From CAZZKJ01 sp964654695 (GTDB lineage: Bacteria > Krumholzibacteriota > Krumholzibacteriia > WVZY01): a DNA stretch of 64,000 bases. Position 1 is the first letter of the stretch. Every line of letters starts with the position of its first letter. A program made the position numbers and the translations under genes. The stretch spans positions 49,854-113,853 of the forward strand of contig CAZZKJ010000004.1 in NCBI GenBank assembly GCA_964654695.1. Reading direction: 5' to 3'. The notes beneath the pieces are model-generated. The model was not told the DNA's origin and searched no databases. It saw nothing but the letters and a program-made list of their open reading frames with translations. Shown piece by piece: positions 55,063 through 63,757 of the stretch.

Positions 55063-56136
55063 TCAATCTCCAAGTGCGGTTAGAACCCGGTCTGCAATTT
55101 TTTCCCATGAGAAGCCGCGCATATCCCGCACTTCGGGTTTGCCCGCTGATCTCAGGGTTTCGGCTTTTGCCAGCAGTTCTTCCGTGTCTTCCCAATACTG
55201 CAAATCCGGGCCTTCGGGGAGGAAATCCCTGAGCCCTCCGAAAGGCGCCGACAGAACCGGGAGCCCGGATGCGAGCGCTTCGACGACGCTAAGCGGGAAT
55301 TCTATGCATCCTTCCACATCCCGCACCGGGAAAACATAACAATCAGCCAGCCTGTAGAATTCCTCGATCTTAACAAATTCCGTAATAACCCTTATCCCTG
55401 CTGATTCCAGACTCTGCCGCAGGACCGCGTCAGCGGAGGTGCTGGTGCTTCCTACGACTACCACATCGCATCCGGCGTTTCTTTGAAGAGAACAAAGCGG
55501 CCCCAAATTTCTTTTGGCGCTCAGATGGCCTGCATGCAGGTAAACGTAGGATTTTGAGGGAACACCGTAACGTTTTCTCAACTCTGCCTGCTCCCCGTCC
55601 CCAGGCGGTTTGAAAACGCCCGGATCCGCGCCGAAGGGCAGCAACACGCCCTGGATCGAACATTTTGAAAGATAAAGCAGAGACGCATAGGAAGGAACGA
55701 AAACGGCATCAGGGGCCGCAGCTTTCAATATCGGTAATATAAACGCAGGGTGCCTGCGTGCTATCGTCGCAATCATGCCCACCCTGGCTCTCGGAGCCTC
55801 GAGCTTCAGCATCCTGGATCTAATGAAACTGGCAAAAGTAACCGACGGCGACGGCACATATATGATTATCCGGGGACTGGCGGCGCGAATTGCAGATATA
55901 AGCCGCCAGCTTACGAACGTGCGTGTTCCCGGTATTCTTTCCGCTTCCCGGCTCTCCCCACCGCCGCGGTCGATATTGAACATGCGGATTTCATGTTTTT
56001 TCTTTATGGCGGCGGCCAAAGAGTATGCGAGTTTCTTGATACCCTCATCCCACGGCTCGGCCAGGTTCTCTGATATTACTGCAATGGTCTTACGAGCCTC
56101 CATACATCCATATCCGCTTAGAGTATCTGGTCTCAC
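55063..56136 (-). CDS. Glycosyltransferase
   Basis: A 357-residue GT-B-like enzyme starting at GTG (or the ATG at 56103). N-terminal part has AVISENLAEPWDEGIKKLAYSLA; the C-terminal half has YVYLHAGHLSAKRNLGPLCSL near residue 195 and CIEFPLSVVEALASGLPVLSAPFGGLRDF near residue 280, the donor-site E-x7-E form. It is separated by one base from the ATG of the kinase fusion downstream, so coupling is likely. Confidence 0.85.
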   Translation of the reverse strand: MRPDTLSGYGCMEARKTIAVISENLAEPWDEGIKKLAYSLAAAIKKKHEIRMFNIDRGGGESREAERIPGTRTFVSWRLISAIRAASPRIIIYVPSPSVTFASFIRSRMLKLEAPRARVGMIATIARRHPAFILPILKAAAPDAVFVPSYASLLYLSKCSIQGVLLPFGADPGVFKPPGDGEQAELRKRYGVPSKSYVYLHAGHLSAKRNLGPLCSLQRNAGCDVVVVGSTSTSADAVLRQSLESAGIRVITEFVKIEEFYRLADCYVFPVRDVEGCIEFPLSVVEALASGLPVLSAPFGGLRDFLPEGPDLQYWEDTEELLAKAETLRSAGKPEVRDMRGFSWEKIADRVLTALGD

Positions 56137-56178
56137 CGGCTTTCCCGATCATTACTCGCGCTCGCATAAGGGCCGCGG

Positions 56179-57447
56179 TCAAGCACCGCGCAGCCTGTGA
56201 ATGAAATCCCATAATGTCAGCGCGTCGATGTCGCCCGTCACCGCCAACGCGCTTTGATTTCCGTACGGCCATGTGCCAAATCTCAAGAGCGGCCCATGCA
56301 ACTCTTCCAGGTCATCCAGGACTTTGCGAACCTGCTCATTGTTCTTTCCGGAAATCATACCAACATGCAGGGCGAATTCATCCGGATCCTCGCCGACTTC
56401 GACTATATAGCCCTTGTCGCGCAGGGTCTGAATCGCAATTCTGTCGCTGCCGGCGCTAACCCCCACGCAGGGACGTTTGCTGCCGCTGATTTCCAGCTCG
56501 CCCGGCTCCACGGTTCGCTCCATTCCTTCTTCTCTGATATAAATCTTCGCTCCCCTGCAGGCTTTTATGTTCGCGCGCACCTTGCCTTCCATGCCCCTGA
56601 AGTCGGCGGAATTCTGCGATTTGTCGTTCCACCATTGGGCTATTTCTGACATAGTGGCTATCCACACGCCCGGCTTTTTCCTTTTGGCATCGGCGAGCAG
56701 TCCGCCCAGGGAGTTTCTGAAAAAATCGATTCTTTCGGGATGCAGTTGAACCGTAAACAATTCTCCCCTGCGGTACGTCCGCTCCAATATCTTTTCCCAT
56801 ACGGACGCCAGGACATCGGGATCATGAAAATACATACGGTCGAGAAGAATTTCATCATCGGGCAGCGACACCGGGATCTCGACGAATCCCCTTCTTTTGA
56901 AGGGCAGAACAATGGATTCTTCCGCGATCCAGGGGCGGTAGAATTCCATTCCTTTTTCGAACCCGTTTCTTGGGCGCGCGGCCATGTTCTCAACATCCAG
57001 AACATTCCACAAGACGGCCTGGTTGCTGCTGTAGCGGAACTGGTAGGTTTCAACTACCTTCATGGTGTCTTCATTCCAATGCAGATAAGGTGCCCTAAAA
57101 CCGCAAAAAGGAATACCGAGTTTGCGAAAAATGTGAACAGCTTTTCCTATGTTAGCGGATTGACCTTCGAAATCCATCGCTGCGAGATCCGAATGCGTAA
57201 ATGCGTGAACCGCTAATTCGACCCCCCGTTCAATCAGGTGGCGCGTTAATTTGGGATGGCGCTGCATGGGCAGGGCGGTAATGGGAAATGAAGGCCTGCA
57301 TTCGTATTCGTCCAGTAAATCGATAAACCGGTCGAACCTTCTGCCCATGCGCCCGGGCCCGGGTCCGAAACGGGTAACGACCTGGCCGGCTCTCTTGACC
57401 AGGTTTGCAGCACCGCGCGACCGGTACATAAATTTCAATACATTCAT
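56179..57447 (-). CDS. Polysaccharide deacetylase-family protein with extra C-terminal domain
   Basis: A 422-residue protein. The NodB-like part shows VELAVHAFTHSDLAAM near residue 76 (the H-x3-H type metal pair) and FCGFRAPYLHWNEDT near residue 113, then FTVQLHPERIDFF near residue 233 (catalytic His). Metal ligands of the TFDD motif are not obvious at the N-terminus, where R-F-D-R-F-I occurs, so catalysis may be altered. The last ~130 residues (IKACRGAKIYIREEGME onward) are an unassigned domain. It probably removes N-acetyl groups from the cluster's surface glycan. Confidence 0.8.
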   Translation of the reverse strand: MNVLKFMYRSRGAANLVKRAGQVVTRFGPGPGRMGRRFDRFIDLLDEYECRPSFPITALPMQRHPKLTRHLIERGVELAVHAFTHSDLAAMDFEGQSANIGKAVHIFRKLGIPFCGFRAPYLHWNEDTMKVVETYQFRYSSNQAVLWNVLDVENMAARPRNGFEKGMEFYRPWIAEESIVLPFKRRGFVEIPVSLPDDEILLDRMYFHDPDVLASVWEKILERTYRRGELFTVQLHPERIDFFRNSLGGLLADAKRKKPGVWIATMSEIAQWWNDKSQNSADFRGMEGKVRANIKACRGAKIYIREEGMERTVEPGELEISGSKRPCVGVSAGSDRIAIQTLRDKGYIVEVGEDPDEFALHVGMISGKNNEQVRKVLDDLEELHGPLLRFGTWPYGNQSALAVTGDIDALTLWDFIHRLRGA

Positions 57448-57496
57448 AATGATCTTCCTGTTTTCAATCCGGCATTTCCAATGGTTGAGGCGGGCC

Positions 57497-58702
57497 TTAT
57501 CCGCATAAGCATTTGCAAAGCAGCGCAGTCCTGCTTGCGTTCATTTTCTCTAAAGTGAAGCCGGCCTCGACGGCCGCACGCCCGCTTTGGCCGAAAGCAG
57601 CTGCGCGCGACCGGTCCTGCAAAAGAGAGTTTACCGCACCGGCCAGGGATTCGGCGTCGTTTCTTTCGACGAGCAGACCGGTTTTCTCTGTCATTACCAG
57701 TTCCCTAACGCTCCCCACGTCAGTGGCGACGACCGGCAGCCCGGCCGCCATGGCCTCGAGAATCACATTGGGAAAAGCTTCGGTCTTCGACGACAAAACG
57801 AAAATATCGCTCAAACGGAGTAAATCATAAACATCATCGCGCAAGCCCGCAAATACTACTTTTTCCCCCAATCCCAATTCCCGCGCTGATTTCTCCAAGG
57901 CACCCCTCTCGGGGCCGTCTCCCACAACCAAGAAATTGGCATCAATACCTGATCCCAAAATCAAAGCGGCGGCTTCTAGAAAAACATCAACGCATTTCAG
58001 AGGTTTTAGTGAAGCCACCGTCGTTATAACGGGATAATTCTTTTTCAATCCCAGCAAAGAGCGAAGCCCTTCGTCCGGCTGGCCGGGAATGTATTTGCTC
58101 GTATCAACCCCGTTGTGAATGACTTCGATTTTCGCCGAGGGAAGACCCTCTTCACGGGCAAGGTATTTCTTGTGCGCGTTTGCCACGGCAATAAAACGGT
58201 CTACTCCCTTCAGGAAGGGTTTAAGATAAGGTTTGACCAATCTGCCCCCAGCGGCGGAGCCGGTGGCATGGACGGATACTATCCAGGAGCCGACATGCTT
58301 CCGTATTTTTGCTGCCGATGAAAAGAGCACGGTATTCGGATGCAGGAAAGAATAGATCAAATCTATGTTTTCTTTTTTTATAATTCTTACAAGCCTGGCA
58401 TAGGCCGTTACGTCATACTTATTCTTAAGCAGGTTATCGTAAAATTGAATCCCCATTTCGGTAAAAGCGTGTTTGAAGTATCCGCCGCTTTTTAAACAGC
58501 ACACGGCAACATTGAAATGCCGCCGGTCGAGGGAGCCTGTAAAATCAAACAATTTCTTTTCGAGACCGCCCATATCGAAGGAATTGTCGAGAATCAGGAT
58601 TCCATGGAGACGGCCGCAGCTTTCCCCATCCCCGTCTTTTTGCGCAGCAGGGTTCCGCTCTCCGCGCTTTTTCTCGAAATCCCTACCTGCCCGGTTTGCC
58701 AT
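57497..58702 (-). CDS. Glycosyltransferase family 4 protein
   Basis: About 401 residues from the ATG at 58702 (AGGGA upstream); the open frame continues to 58861 with a low-complexity, poorly conserved leader. N-terminal ILILDNSFDMGGLEKKLFDF, central IEVIHNGVDTSKYIPG near residue 197, donor domain VITTVASLKPLKCVDVFLEA, VVGDGPERGALEK and SSKTEAFPNVILEAMAAGLPVVATDVG with E-x7-E. First gene of the minus-strand polysaccharide cluster. Confidence 0.9.
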   Translation of the reverse strand: MANRAGRDFEKKRGERNPAAQKDGDGESCGRLHGILILDNSFDMGGLEKKLFDFTGSLDRRHFNVAVCCLKSGGYFKHAFTEMGIQFYDNLLKNKYDVTAYARLVRIIKKENIDLIYSFLHPNTVLFSSAAKIRKHVGSWIVSVHATGSAAGGRLVKPYLKPFLKGVDRFIAVANAHKKYLAREEGLPSAKIEVIHNGVDTSKYIPGQPDEGLRSLLGLKKNYPVITTVASLKPLKCVDVFLEAAALILGSGIDANFLVVGDGPERGALEKSARELGLGEKVVFAGLRDDVYDLLRLSDIFVLSSKTEAFPNVILEAMAAGLPVVATDVGSVRELVMTEKTGLLVERNDAESLAGAVNSLLQDRSRAAAFGQSGRAAVEAGFTLEKMNASRTALLCKCLCG

Positions 58703-59035
58703 GATAAGATTTCCCTGAAGGCGGTTCATCATGTGCGCCGGACGGCGCACCCGTTTTTTGAACGCAAGATTCGCACCCGCGGCCGGATTTATATCCGCTG
58801 TTCCCGCCGGCGCTCCCGAATACAGTTCGGCCCGGAGCATAGCACAGGCCTGCTGCTCCATAAAGTTAAAAAATAATAAGACTTACAGCGCCATTTTCCA
58901 GTCCACCCCCGGGACTGCCCGCGGGATTCCGTGCTATCTGCTTGCATGGCCGGTGAAAAATTCTTAACATGCAGACTTGGTGAAATTTATATCCCGGCCC
59001 CAATCTTTTGTTCCGGACTGCGAGAAGGAGTAATC

Positions 59036-59401
59036 ATGCCGTCTAGACCATCGAAAAAACTCGAAACCTTCGCCAATCCAGCCCCTTCACGTGACTACAT
59101 CATCGAAACGGAAACCGCCGAGTTTACATGCCTGTGTCCCAAAACCGGGCAGCCTGATTTTGCTGATATCAGCATTCGCTATATACCCGAGAAGCTTTGT
59201 GTGGAATTGAAATCTTTGAAATTGTACCTATGGTCGTTCAGAAATGAAGGCGCTTTTCATGAAGCGGTAGTAAACAAAATTCTGGATGACTTGATCGAAG
59301 CTATAAAACCCCGCTTCATGGAAGTGACGGGAGATTTCAAGATCAGGGGAGGGATCTGCACGCGGGTAAAAGCATCATCGGGAAAAAGGCCCGAGGCATA
59401 A
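59036..59401 (+). CDS. queF: NADPH-dependent 7-cyano-7-deazaguanine reductase
   Basis: About 121 residues from the ATG at 59036, with AAGGAG just before; a longer frame from 58931 is non-conserved. Type I (short) QueF: the catalytic Cys lies in EFTCLCPKTGQPDFADI near residue 35, and CVELKSLKLYLWSFRNEGAFHE contains the substrate-binding Glu and His. It reduces preQ0 to preQ1 in queuosine synthesis; QueG for the last step is at 27288-28253. No preQ1 riboswitch was recognised upstream. Confidence 0.95.
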   Translation: MPSRPSKKLETFANPAPSRDYIIETETAEFTCLCPKTGQPDFADISIRYIPEKLCVELKSLKLYLWSFRNEGAFHEAVVNKILDDLIEAIKPRFMEVTGDFKIRGGICTRVKASSGKRPEA

Positions 59402-59428
59402 AAATCCGTAGCTTCCGGCACAGGGGTT

Positions 59429-60067
59429 TCATTCTTCCTTGCTTTTTACCATGGGCACGAACCGCACCGCCGCAATCGATCTTTTCTCCAATTTGCCGTC
59501 TTTTTTTTCGATCAGCAGAAGTTGCTGCCGGTCCCTGCCGACAGGAACCGCCATCCGGCCGGGGTCGGCAAGCTGATCGAGCAGTTCCGGTGGAACCGCA
59601 TCGGGGGCGGCGGTTATCATTATGGCATTAAACGGCTGCGCCGCAGGCCATCCGCGGTAACCATCGCCTGTTATTACTTTCACATTATTATATCCCAGAT
59701 TCCTAAGACGTTTTTCGGCGCTTTTGCTCAGATTTTCTATTATATCGATCGAATAAATTTTATTCGCCATCATGGAAAGAACCGCCGACTGATAGCCGGA
59801 TCCCGTACCTATTTCAAGAACTTTGTCATCTTCGTGGATCTTCAGGAGTTCCGTCATCAGCGCAACTATGTAAGGCTGGGATATGGTCTGTCCGAACCCT
59901 ATGGCAAGAGGCATATCCTCGTATGCTTCCATGACCGCACTCTGGGGCACAAAAAGATGGCGCGGCACTTTCTCCATCACTTCAATAACCCTGACGTCTT
60001 TTATGCCGCGACTTCGAATCTGGCGGTCGACCATGTACAGTCGGTTTTCTAGATAACGCTCTTCCAT
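59429..60067 (-). CDS. pcm: Protein-L-isoaspartate O-methyltransferase
   Basis: About 212 residues from the ATG at 60067 (an in-frame TTG at 60088 is less likely). Landmarks: VPRHLFVP near residue 33, YEDMPLAIGFGQTISQPYIVALM near residue 48, SAM site VLEIGTGSGYQSAVL near residue 84 and VITGDGYRGW near residue 132. It methylates isoaspartyl residues to begin repair of aged proteins. Convergent with queF, 27 bp apart. Confidence 0.94.
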   Translation of the reverse strand: MEERYLENRLYMVDRQIRSRGIKDVRVIEVMEKVPRHLFVPQSAVMEAYEDMPLAIGFGQTISQPYIVALMTELLKIHEDDKVLEIGTGSGYQSAVLSMMANKIYSIDIIENLSKSAEKRLRNLGYNNVKVITGDGYRGWPAAQPFNAIMITAAPDAVPPELLDQLADPGRMAVPVGRDRQQLLLIEKKDGKLEKRSIAAVRFVPMVKSKEE

Positions 60068-60282
60068 AATCTCTCTTTGCGCTTCCAAGCAGCCCGGACT
60101 GGAAGCTCCTGCGGGCCTTGTCTTACCCGCGATCGCGCGGGGCCTGTCATCGATTACCCTTGTGCTCGTGAAAAACCTGCGCCGCGGGTTACCCCATCAA
60201 TGCCGCCCGTGCTGGTTCATATCCTTTCGTGCCCGCCCGTGCTGGGCACTGGCTTCTTTTCCCGTTATATTCCCCGGGGATC

Positions 60283-60311
60283 TTGACCGGTCTTCAAGCC
60301 GGCATTATACT
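60283..60311 (+). promoter_or_regulatory. Sigma-70 promoter
   Basis: TTGACC (60283-60288), exactly 17 bp, TATACT (60306-60311). It lies 34 bases upstream of the lipoprotein ATG. Confidence 0.7.
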
Positions 60312-60345
60312 CGTGCTGCAATCTTCTTATGAAGGAAAATTGACA

Positions 60346-60936
60346 ATGAAGGTCTTTGTACACCCAGTCTTGCTTCTGCTCATGCTCGCAGTTCTTCCGA
60401 TTTCGTGCAGCGATAATCCTTCGTCTTCGGATGGTTCCGGGAAGCCCTGCCCTCAGGGTACCGGACTCTACGCCTATATATCCGGAGGGAGCTCCCCATT
60501 AGGCATGTGTGTTTTAGACGATCTCTTCTCCGGACAGAACGACATAGGGGTCAATGCCGCCTATTCCGTTTTGGACAATCGCTACTTGATATCCGCGTCG
60601 CTGCAGGATAACAATGCAATACATGAAATCATTTTGAGTTTCAAACTGCATTCTTCCCTTCCCGCCGTGCTAACAGCTACAGCCAATGACGCCGAAGCCA
60701 ACTCGGATCCAATGGCCGTCCTGTTTATATACAATTACCAAGAGCTTGCGCCCGGCGGATCATCATACAGAACCGTGTCCGCATCGGGAACGATGACCGT
60801 GTCTTTCAACGACTCGAACACCGCTAAAGCGTCTTTCAGCGGAATCAGTCTCCTGCTTGAAGACATCGGGAACCCTTCCGATACCATCGCGCGCGTTATT
60901 GATAACGGTTTCATAGACATATCTTCCGATCCCTGA
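60346..60936 (+). CDS. Hypothetical lipoprotein
   Basis: About 196 residues from the ATG at 60346 (AAGGA upstream, promoter at 60283). Signal peptide LLLLMLAVLPISC with a lipobox Cys, then a Ser/Gly-rich linker and a probable beta-rich domain (GLYAYISGGSSPLGMC, SASGTMTVSFNDSNTAKASFSGISLLLED). No domain is recognised. A single-gene transcript is likely. Confidence 0.8.
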   Translation: MKVFVHPVLLLLMLAVLPISCSDNPSSSDGSGKPCPQGTGLYAYISGGSSPLGMCVLDDLFSGQNDIGVNAAYSVLDNRYLISASLQDNNAIHEIILSFKLHSSLPAVLTATANDAEANSDPMAVLFIYNYQELAPGGSSYRTVSASGTMTVSFNDSNTAKASFSGISLLLEDIGNPSDTIARVIDNGFIDISSDP

Positions 60937-61022
60937 GATTCCTCGTGCCGGCTTACCGCTGTAGCGCCTTATAATACAACATGGTTGACTCCTGAACCCC
61001 GCAGCACCTTCAATTATTTTAT

Positions 61023-61044
61023 TATTCTATTTTCCTGTAGAATA
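61023..61044. promoter_or_regulatory. Inverted repeat upstream of the CRP/FNR-family gene
   Basis: TATTCTA-N8-TAGAATA, perfect 7-bp arms, overlapping the likely core promoter (TACAAT at 61048). It is a candidate autoregulatory operator for the regulator it precedes. Confidence 0.45.
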
Positions 61045-61079
61045 TAGTACAATGCTAAAATTCAAACAGGGGGTGTTCC

Positions 61080-61775
61080 ATGTTATTAGAGTCTGACTGT
61101 CTCGATTGTCCCGAGTTTGAAAACGGCATTTTTGCAGGGCTTTCCGAAGCCGAGCGGCGCGAAGCCCTATGCGCGATGCAAAAAACCTTCTATCCCAAAA
61201 AACAGCTGCTGTTCGAAGAGGGGGGCATTGCCAACCGGGTTCATATAGTACGCTCCGGTCTGGTAAAGTTATTCAAGCACAACGCCTGCAAACGGCCGCA
61301 AATACTCAACATCCTGGGACCCGGGGAGCTTTTTGGTATCGAAGCTTTGTTCAAGTCTTCCCACAGATCATCTGCTGTAACCATAATAAAATCCGAAATA
61401 TGCAGCACTTCCGGCATTGATTTCAACGATCTCCTGGAGGCCCGGCCTTCCGTGTCCATAAGAGTGATCGATCTCATGCACCAGGATATCTCCCGGACCC
61501 ACACGTTTCTCTGCAACCTGGGCACAAAAAAAGCCTTCAGCCGGGTCGCCTCATCCCTGCTCTTTTTCAGGGATAAACAAATCCAAGATGAGCACTCGCT
61601 ATCATTTTATCTTCCGGTAATGCGGCACGAACTGAGCGAGCTTCTGGGTGTTTCTCCCGAAACGGTGAGCAGGCAGCTCCGCCGGCTGGTGGACGAAAGA
61701 GTGATTTTGCTCGAAAACAAGAGGGTGACGATCATCGACTTGAGAAAACTCTCGGGTATCGCCGCCAATGCATAG
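61080..61775 (+). CDS. CRP/FNR-family transcriptional regulator
   Basis: A 231-residue regulator: cyclic-nucleotide-binding-type barrel in residues about 20-145 (LLFEEGGIANRVHIVRSGLVKLF; GELFGIEALF), and a C-terminal winged helix-turn-helix (MRHELSELLGVSPETVSRQLRRL) near residue 181. Two cysteines in a C-x-x-C at residues 7-10 (DCLDCPEF) could hint at redox or metal sensing as in FNR-like proteins, but the full four-Cys FNR set is not seen. The cAMP-pocket Arg/Ser residues of true CRP are not evident. Confidence 0.92.
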   Translation: MLLESDCLDCPEFENGIFAGLSEAERREALCAMQKTFYPKKQLLFEEGGIANRVHIVRSGLVKLFKHNACKRPQILNILGPGELFGIEALFKSSHRSSAVTIIKSEICSTSGIDFNDLLEARPSVSIRVIDLMHQDISRTHTFLCNLGTKKAFSRVASSLLFFRDKQIQDEHSLSFYLPVMRHELSELLGVSPETVSRQLRRLVDERVILLENKRVTIIDLRKLSGIAANA

Positions 61776-61790
61776 GATAACGCGGCTCAA

Positions 61791-61818
61791 TTCAAAGAGC
61801 AGTTTTTGCTTGTATAAT
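61791..61818 (+). promoter_or_regulatory. Probable sigma-70 promoter of the DUF362 gene
   Basis: TTCAAA (61791-61796), 16-bp spacer, TATAAT (61813-61818); the perfect -10 partly compensates for the weak -35. Confidence 0.4.
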
Positions 61819-61823
61819 CAGAA

Positions 61824-61843
61824 GTGATTACTTAAGTTATTAC
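61824..61843. promoter_or_regulatory. Palindromic operator candidate between the regulator and DUF362 gene
   Basis: GTGATTACTTAAGTTATTAC, an imperfect palindrome around CTTAAG with 8 of 10 paired positions. It overlaps the expected transcription start of the DUF362 gene, so binding would repress. The upstream regulator is a natural candidate ligand. Confidence 0.4.
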
Positions 61844-61866
61844 ACTCGCCCGGATGAACCAATCTC

Positions 61867-63003
61867 ATGAAAAACCATTCGAGCATTGTGTCGATAACCA
61901 GGTGTCCTTCGTACGAATATGATCGCGTAGAAGCGTCCGTGCATTCAGCGCTGGATCCTTTCGGGGGAATCAAGGAATTCGTCAAACCGGGCGATACGGT
62001 TCTTCTCAAGATCAACCTGCTCGCCGCCAAGGCTCCGGAACGGGGCATCACGACCCACCCGGTCTTTCTCGAAGTCGTCGCCAGGGAAGTAATCCGAGCC
62101 GGCGGCAGGGTGATTGTGGGCGACAGTCCCGCGGGCGTTCTGAAAGGTATAAAGCGTTTCTGGGAAAACACGGGCATAGGCGAATCCGTCGAGCGCTTCA
62201 AAGGTGCTCTCGTAAAGTTCGAGGGAGCCGGCACAAGCCGTTACAGCTCGAACGGAAATACTTATCATCTCACTTCTTTTTTGGAAAAAGTCGACACCGT
62301 AATCAATCTTCCGAAATTGAAAACCCACGGCCTGACCTTGTTTACCGGCGCAGTCAAGAACTGTTTCGGCCTGGTACCGGGGTTTCAAAAATCGGAGTTC
62401 CACAAGGCCGCTCCTAAAGTAGAACCTTTTTCCCGTCTGCTCGTGGATATCTTCAGTTTCGCCAAGCCGAGGCTTAATATTATGGACGGCATAATCGGAC
62501 TTGAAGGAAACGGCCCTTCGACCAGCGGGGCTCCAAGAAATGCCGGCCTGGTTTTGGCCTCTCCCGACGCGGTCGCCCTGGACGCAGCGGCTTCGGCCGT
62601 CATCGGGTTGAAAAATGACGCCGTGGCAACAACGCGGATCGCCGCTGCTGCCGGCATCGGAGAAAACCGGCTGGATAATATCAAGATCGAAGGAGCCGCC
62701 CTGGACGATGTGAAAATCCCTGATTATCAACTGCCTTCCAACTATTATCTCAATTTCATTCCCACTTGGATGATCAAGACGCTCGGACGTTTTGTCTGGG
62801 TAAGACCCAGGGCCAGCGCACAGCAGTGCATAGGGTGCGGAATCTGCATCAAGAACTGCCCGGTCGAGGCGATGTCTCCCAACGGCGCCAAAATTCCTGA
62901 GATAGACTACTCGGTTTGCATCAACTGCCTGAGCTGCGATGAATCCTGCCCTGAGGACGCCATAGAACAACAAGTCAGCTGGCTGGCCAAGAAATTTACC
63001 TAG
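61867..63003 (+). CDS. DUF362 protein with two 4Fe-4S ferredoxin motifs
   Basis: A 378-residue protein. Residues 1-300: DUF362 domain (PGDTVLLKINLLAAKAPE, THPVFLEVVAREVIRAGGRVIVGDSP). Residues about 318-368: two ferredoxin motifs, CIGCGICIKNCPVEAM and CINCLSCDESCPEDAI. Function of DUF362 is unknown; members are thought to be cytoplasmic iron-sulfur redox proteins of anaerobes. The adjacent palindrome suggests control by the neighbouring regulator. Confidence 0.88.
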   Translation: MKNHSSIVSITRCPSYEYDRVEASVHSALDPFGGIKEFVKPGDTVLLKINLLAAKAPERGITTHPVFLEVVAREVIRAGGRVIVGDSPAGVLKGIKRFWENTGIGESVERFKGALVKFEGAGTSRYSSNGNTYHLTSFLEKVDTVINLPKLKTHGLTLFTGAVKNCFGLVPGFQKSEFHKAAPKVEPFSRLLVDIFSFAKPRLNIMDGIIGLEGNGPSTSGAPRNAGLVLASPDAVALDAAASAVIGLKNDAVATTRIAAAAGIGENRLDNIKIEGAALDDVKIPDYQLPSNYYLNFIPTWMIKTLGRFVWVRPRASAQQCIGCGICIKNCPVEAMSPNGAKIPEIDYSVCINCLSCDESCPEDAIEQQVSWLAKKFT

Positions 63004-63055
63004 CATCTCCGCACGGCTCTCCGGTATAAACGCCGCAGAAGCACAGGAGGACCGG

Positions 63056-63757
63056 ATGATGAAAAATATTATCATATCCGCAGCCGTAATAGCCGGAGGC
63101 TTTGTCGTCGGGTTAGTAACCGAGAAAATTATTCTGGCTTATATTTCGAGGTTCGCTGCCAAAACCAAATGGAAGATCGACGATGTCATAATCGGCTCGA
63201 TAAAAGGCGTTCTGATTCTGCTCTTCACCCTGTTGGGCATCCGCGCCGCAATTCCTTATTGGAACCTGGACGGCGGCGCATCCGCAGTGTCGGCCAAAGC
63301 AGTGTTGGTGGCAATACTTCTCACGCTTACCCTCATCGGCATGCGCCTGCTGGGAGGACTTACGCTCCTTTATTCACGAACTGTGCTTCCCGCGTCGACA
63401 AGTATTTTTAAAAATATCGTAAACGTTATCGTCCTTGCCTTCGGGCTGCTCTTTATTTTTCAGACGCTCGGCATAGACATCACTCCCATGATCACCGCAC
63501 TGGGTGTTGGAGGACTGGCGGTAGCGCTCGCACTTCAGGACACATTGTCCAACCTGTTCGCCGGAATCCACATGATCGCTGTAAAACAAATACGGCCGAA
63601 TGATTACATAAAGCTCAGCTCGGGGGAAGAAGGCTATGTAGTCGATATCGGCTGGCGAAATACCACAATACGCATGCTTAGGAACAATTTGATCATTGTT
63701 CCCAATACCACGCTGGCATCATCGATACTAACAAATTATTTTTTGTCCGAGAAAAAA
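63056..63757 (+). CDS. MscS-family mechanosensitive channel, interrupted at its C-terminus
   Basis: The ATG at 63056 opens an uninterrupted frame to the window end, but only about 234 residues fit the family: three membrane segments with KWKIDDVIIGSIKG near residue 41, the pore helix LGVGGLAVALALQDTLSNLFAG near residue 160 and GYVVDIGWRNTTIRML ending at IVPNTTLASSILTNYFLSEKK. The usual C-terminal beta/alpha domain is missing. Beyond about 63757 the plus strand has no recognisable protein, and the minus strand reads as a Calx-beta repeat. The channel is therefore truncated by a junction. It should release solutes on hypo-osmotic shock. Confidence 0.85.

Noticed and set aside
61945..63075. 376-codon minus-strand ORF
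   Set aside because: Antisense to the DUF362 gene, whose ferredoxin motifs and codon pattern are clear.
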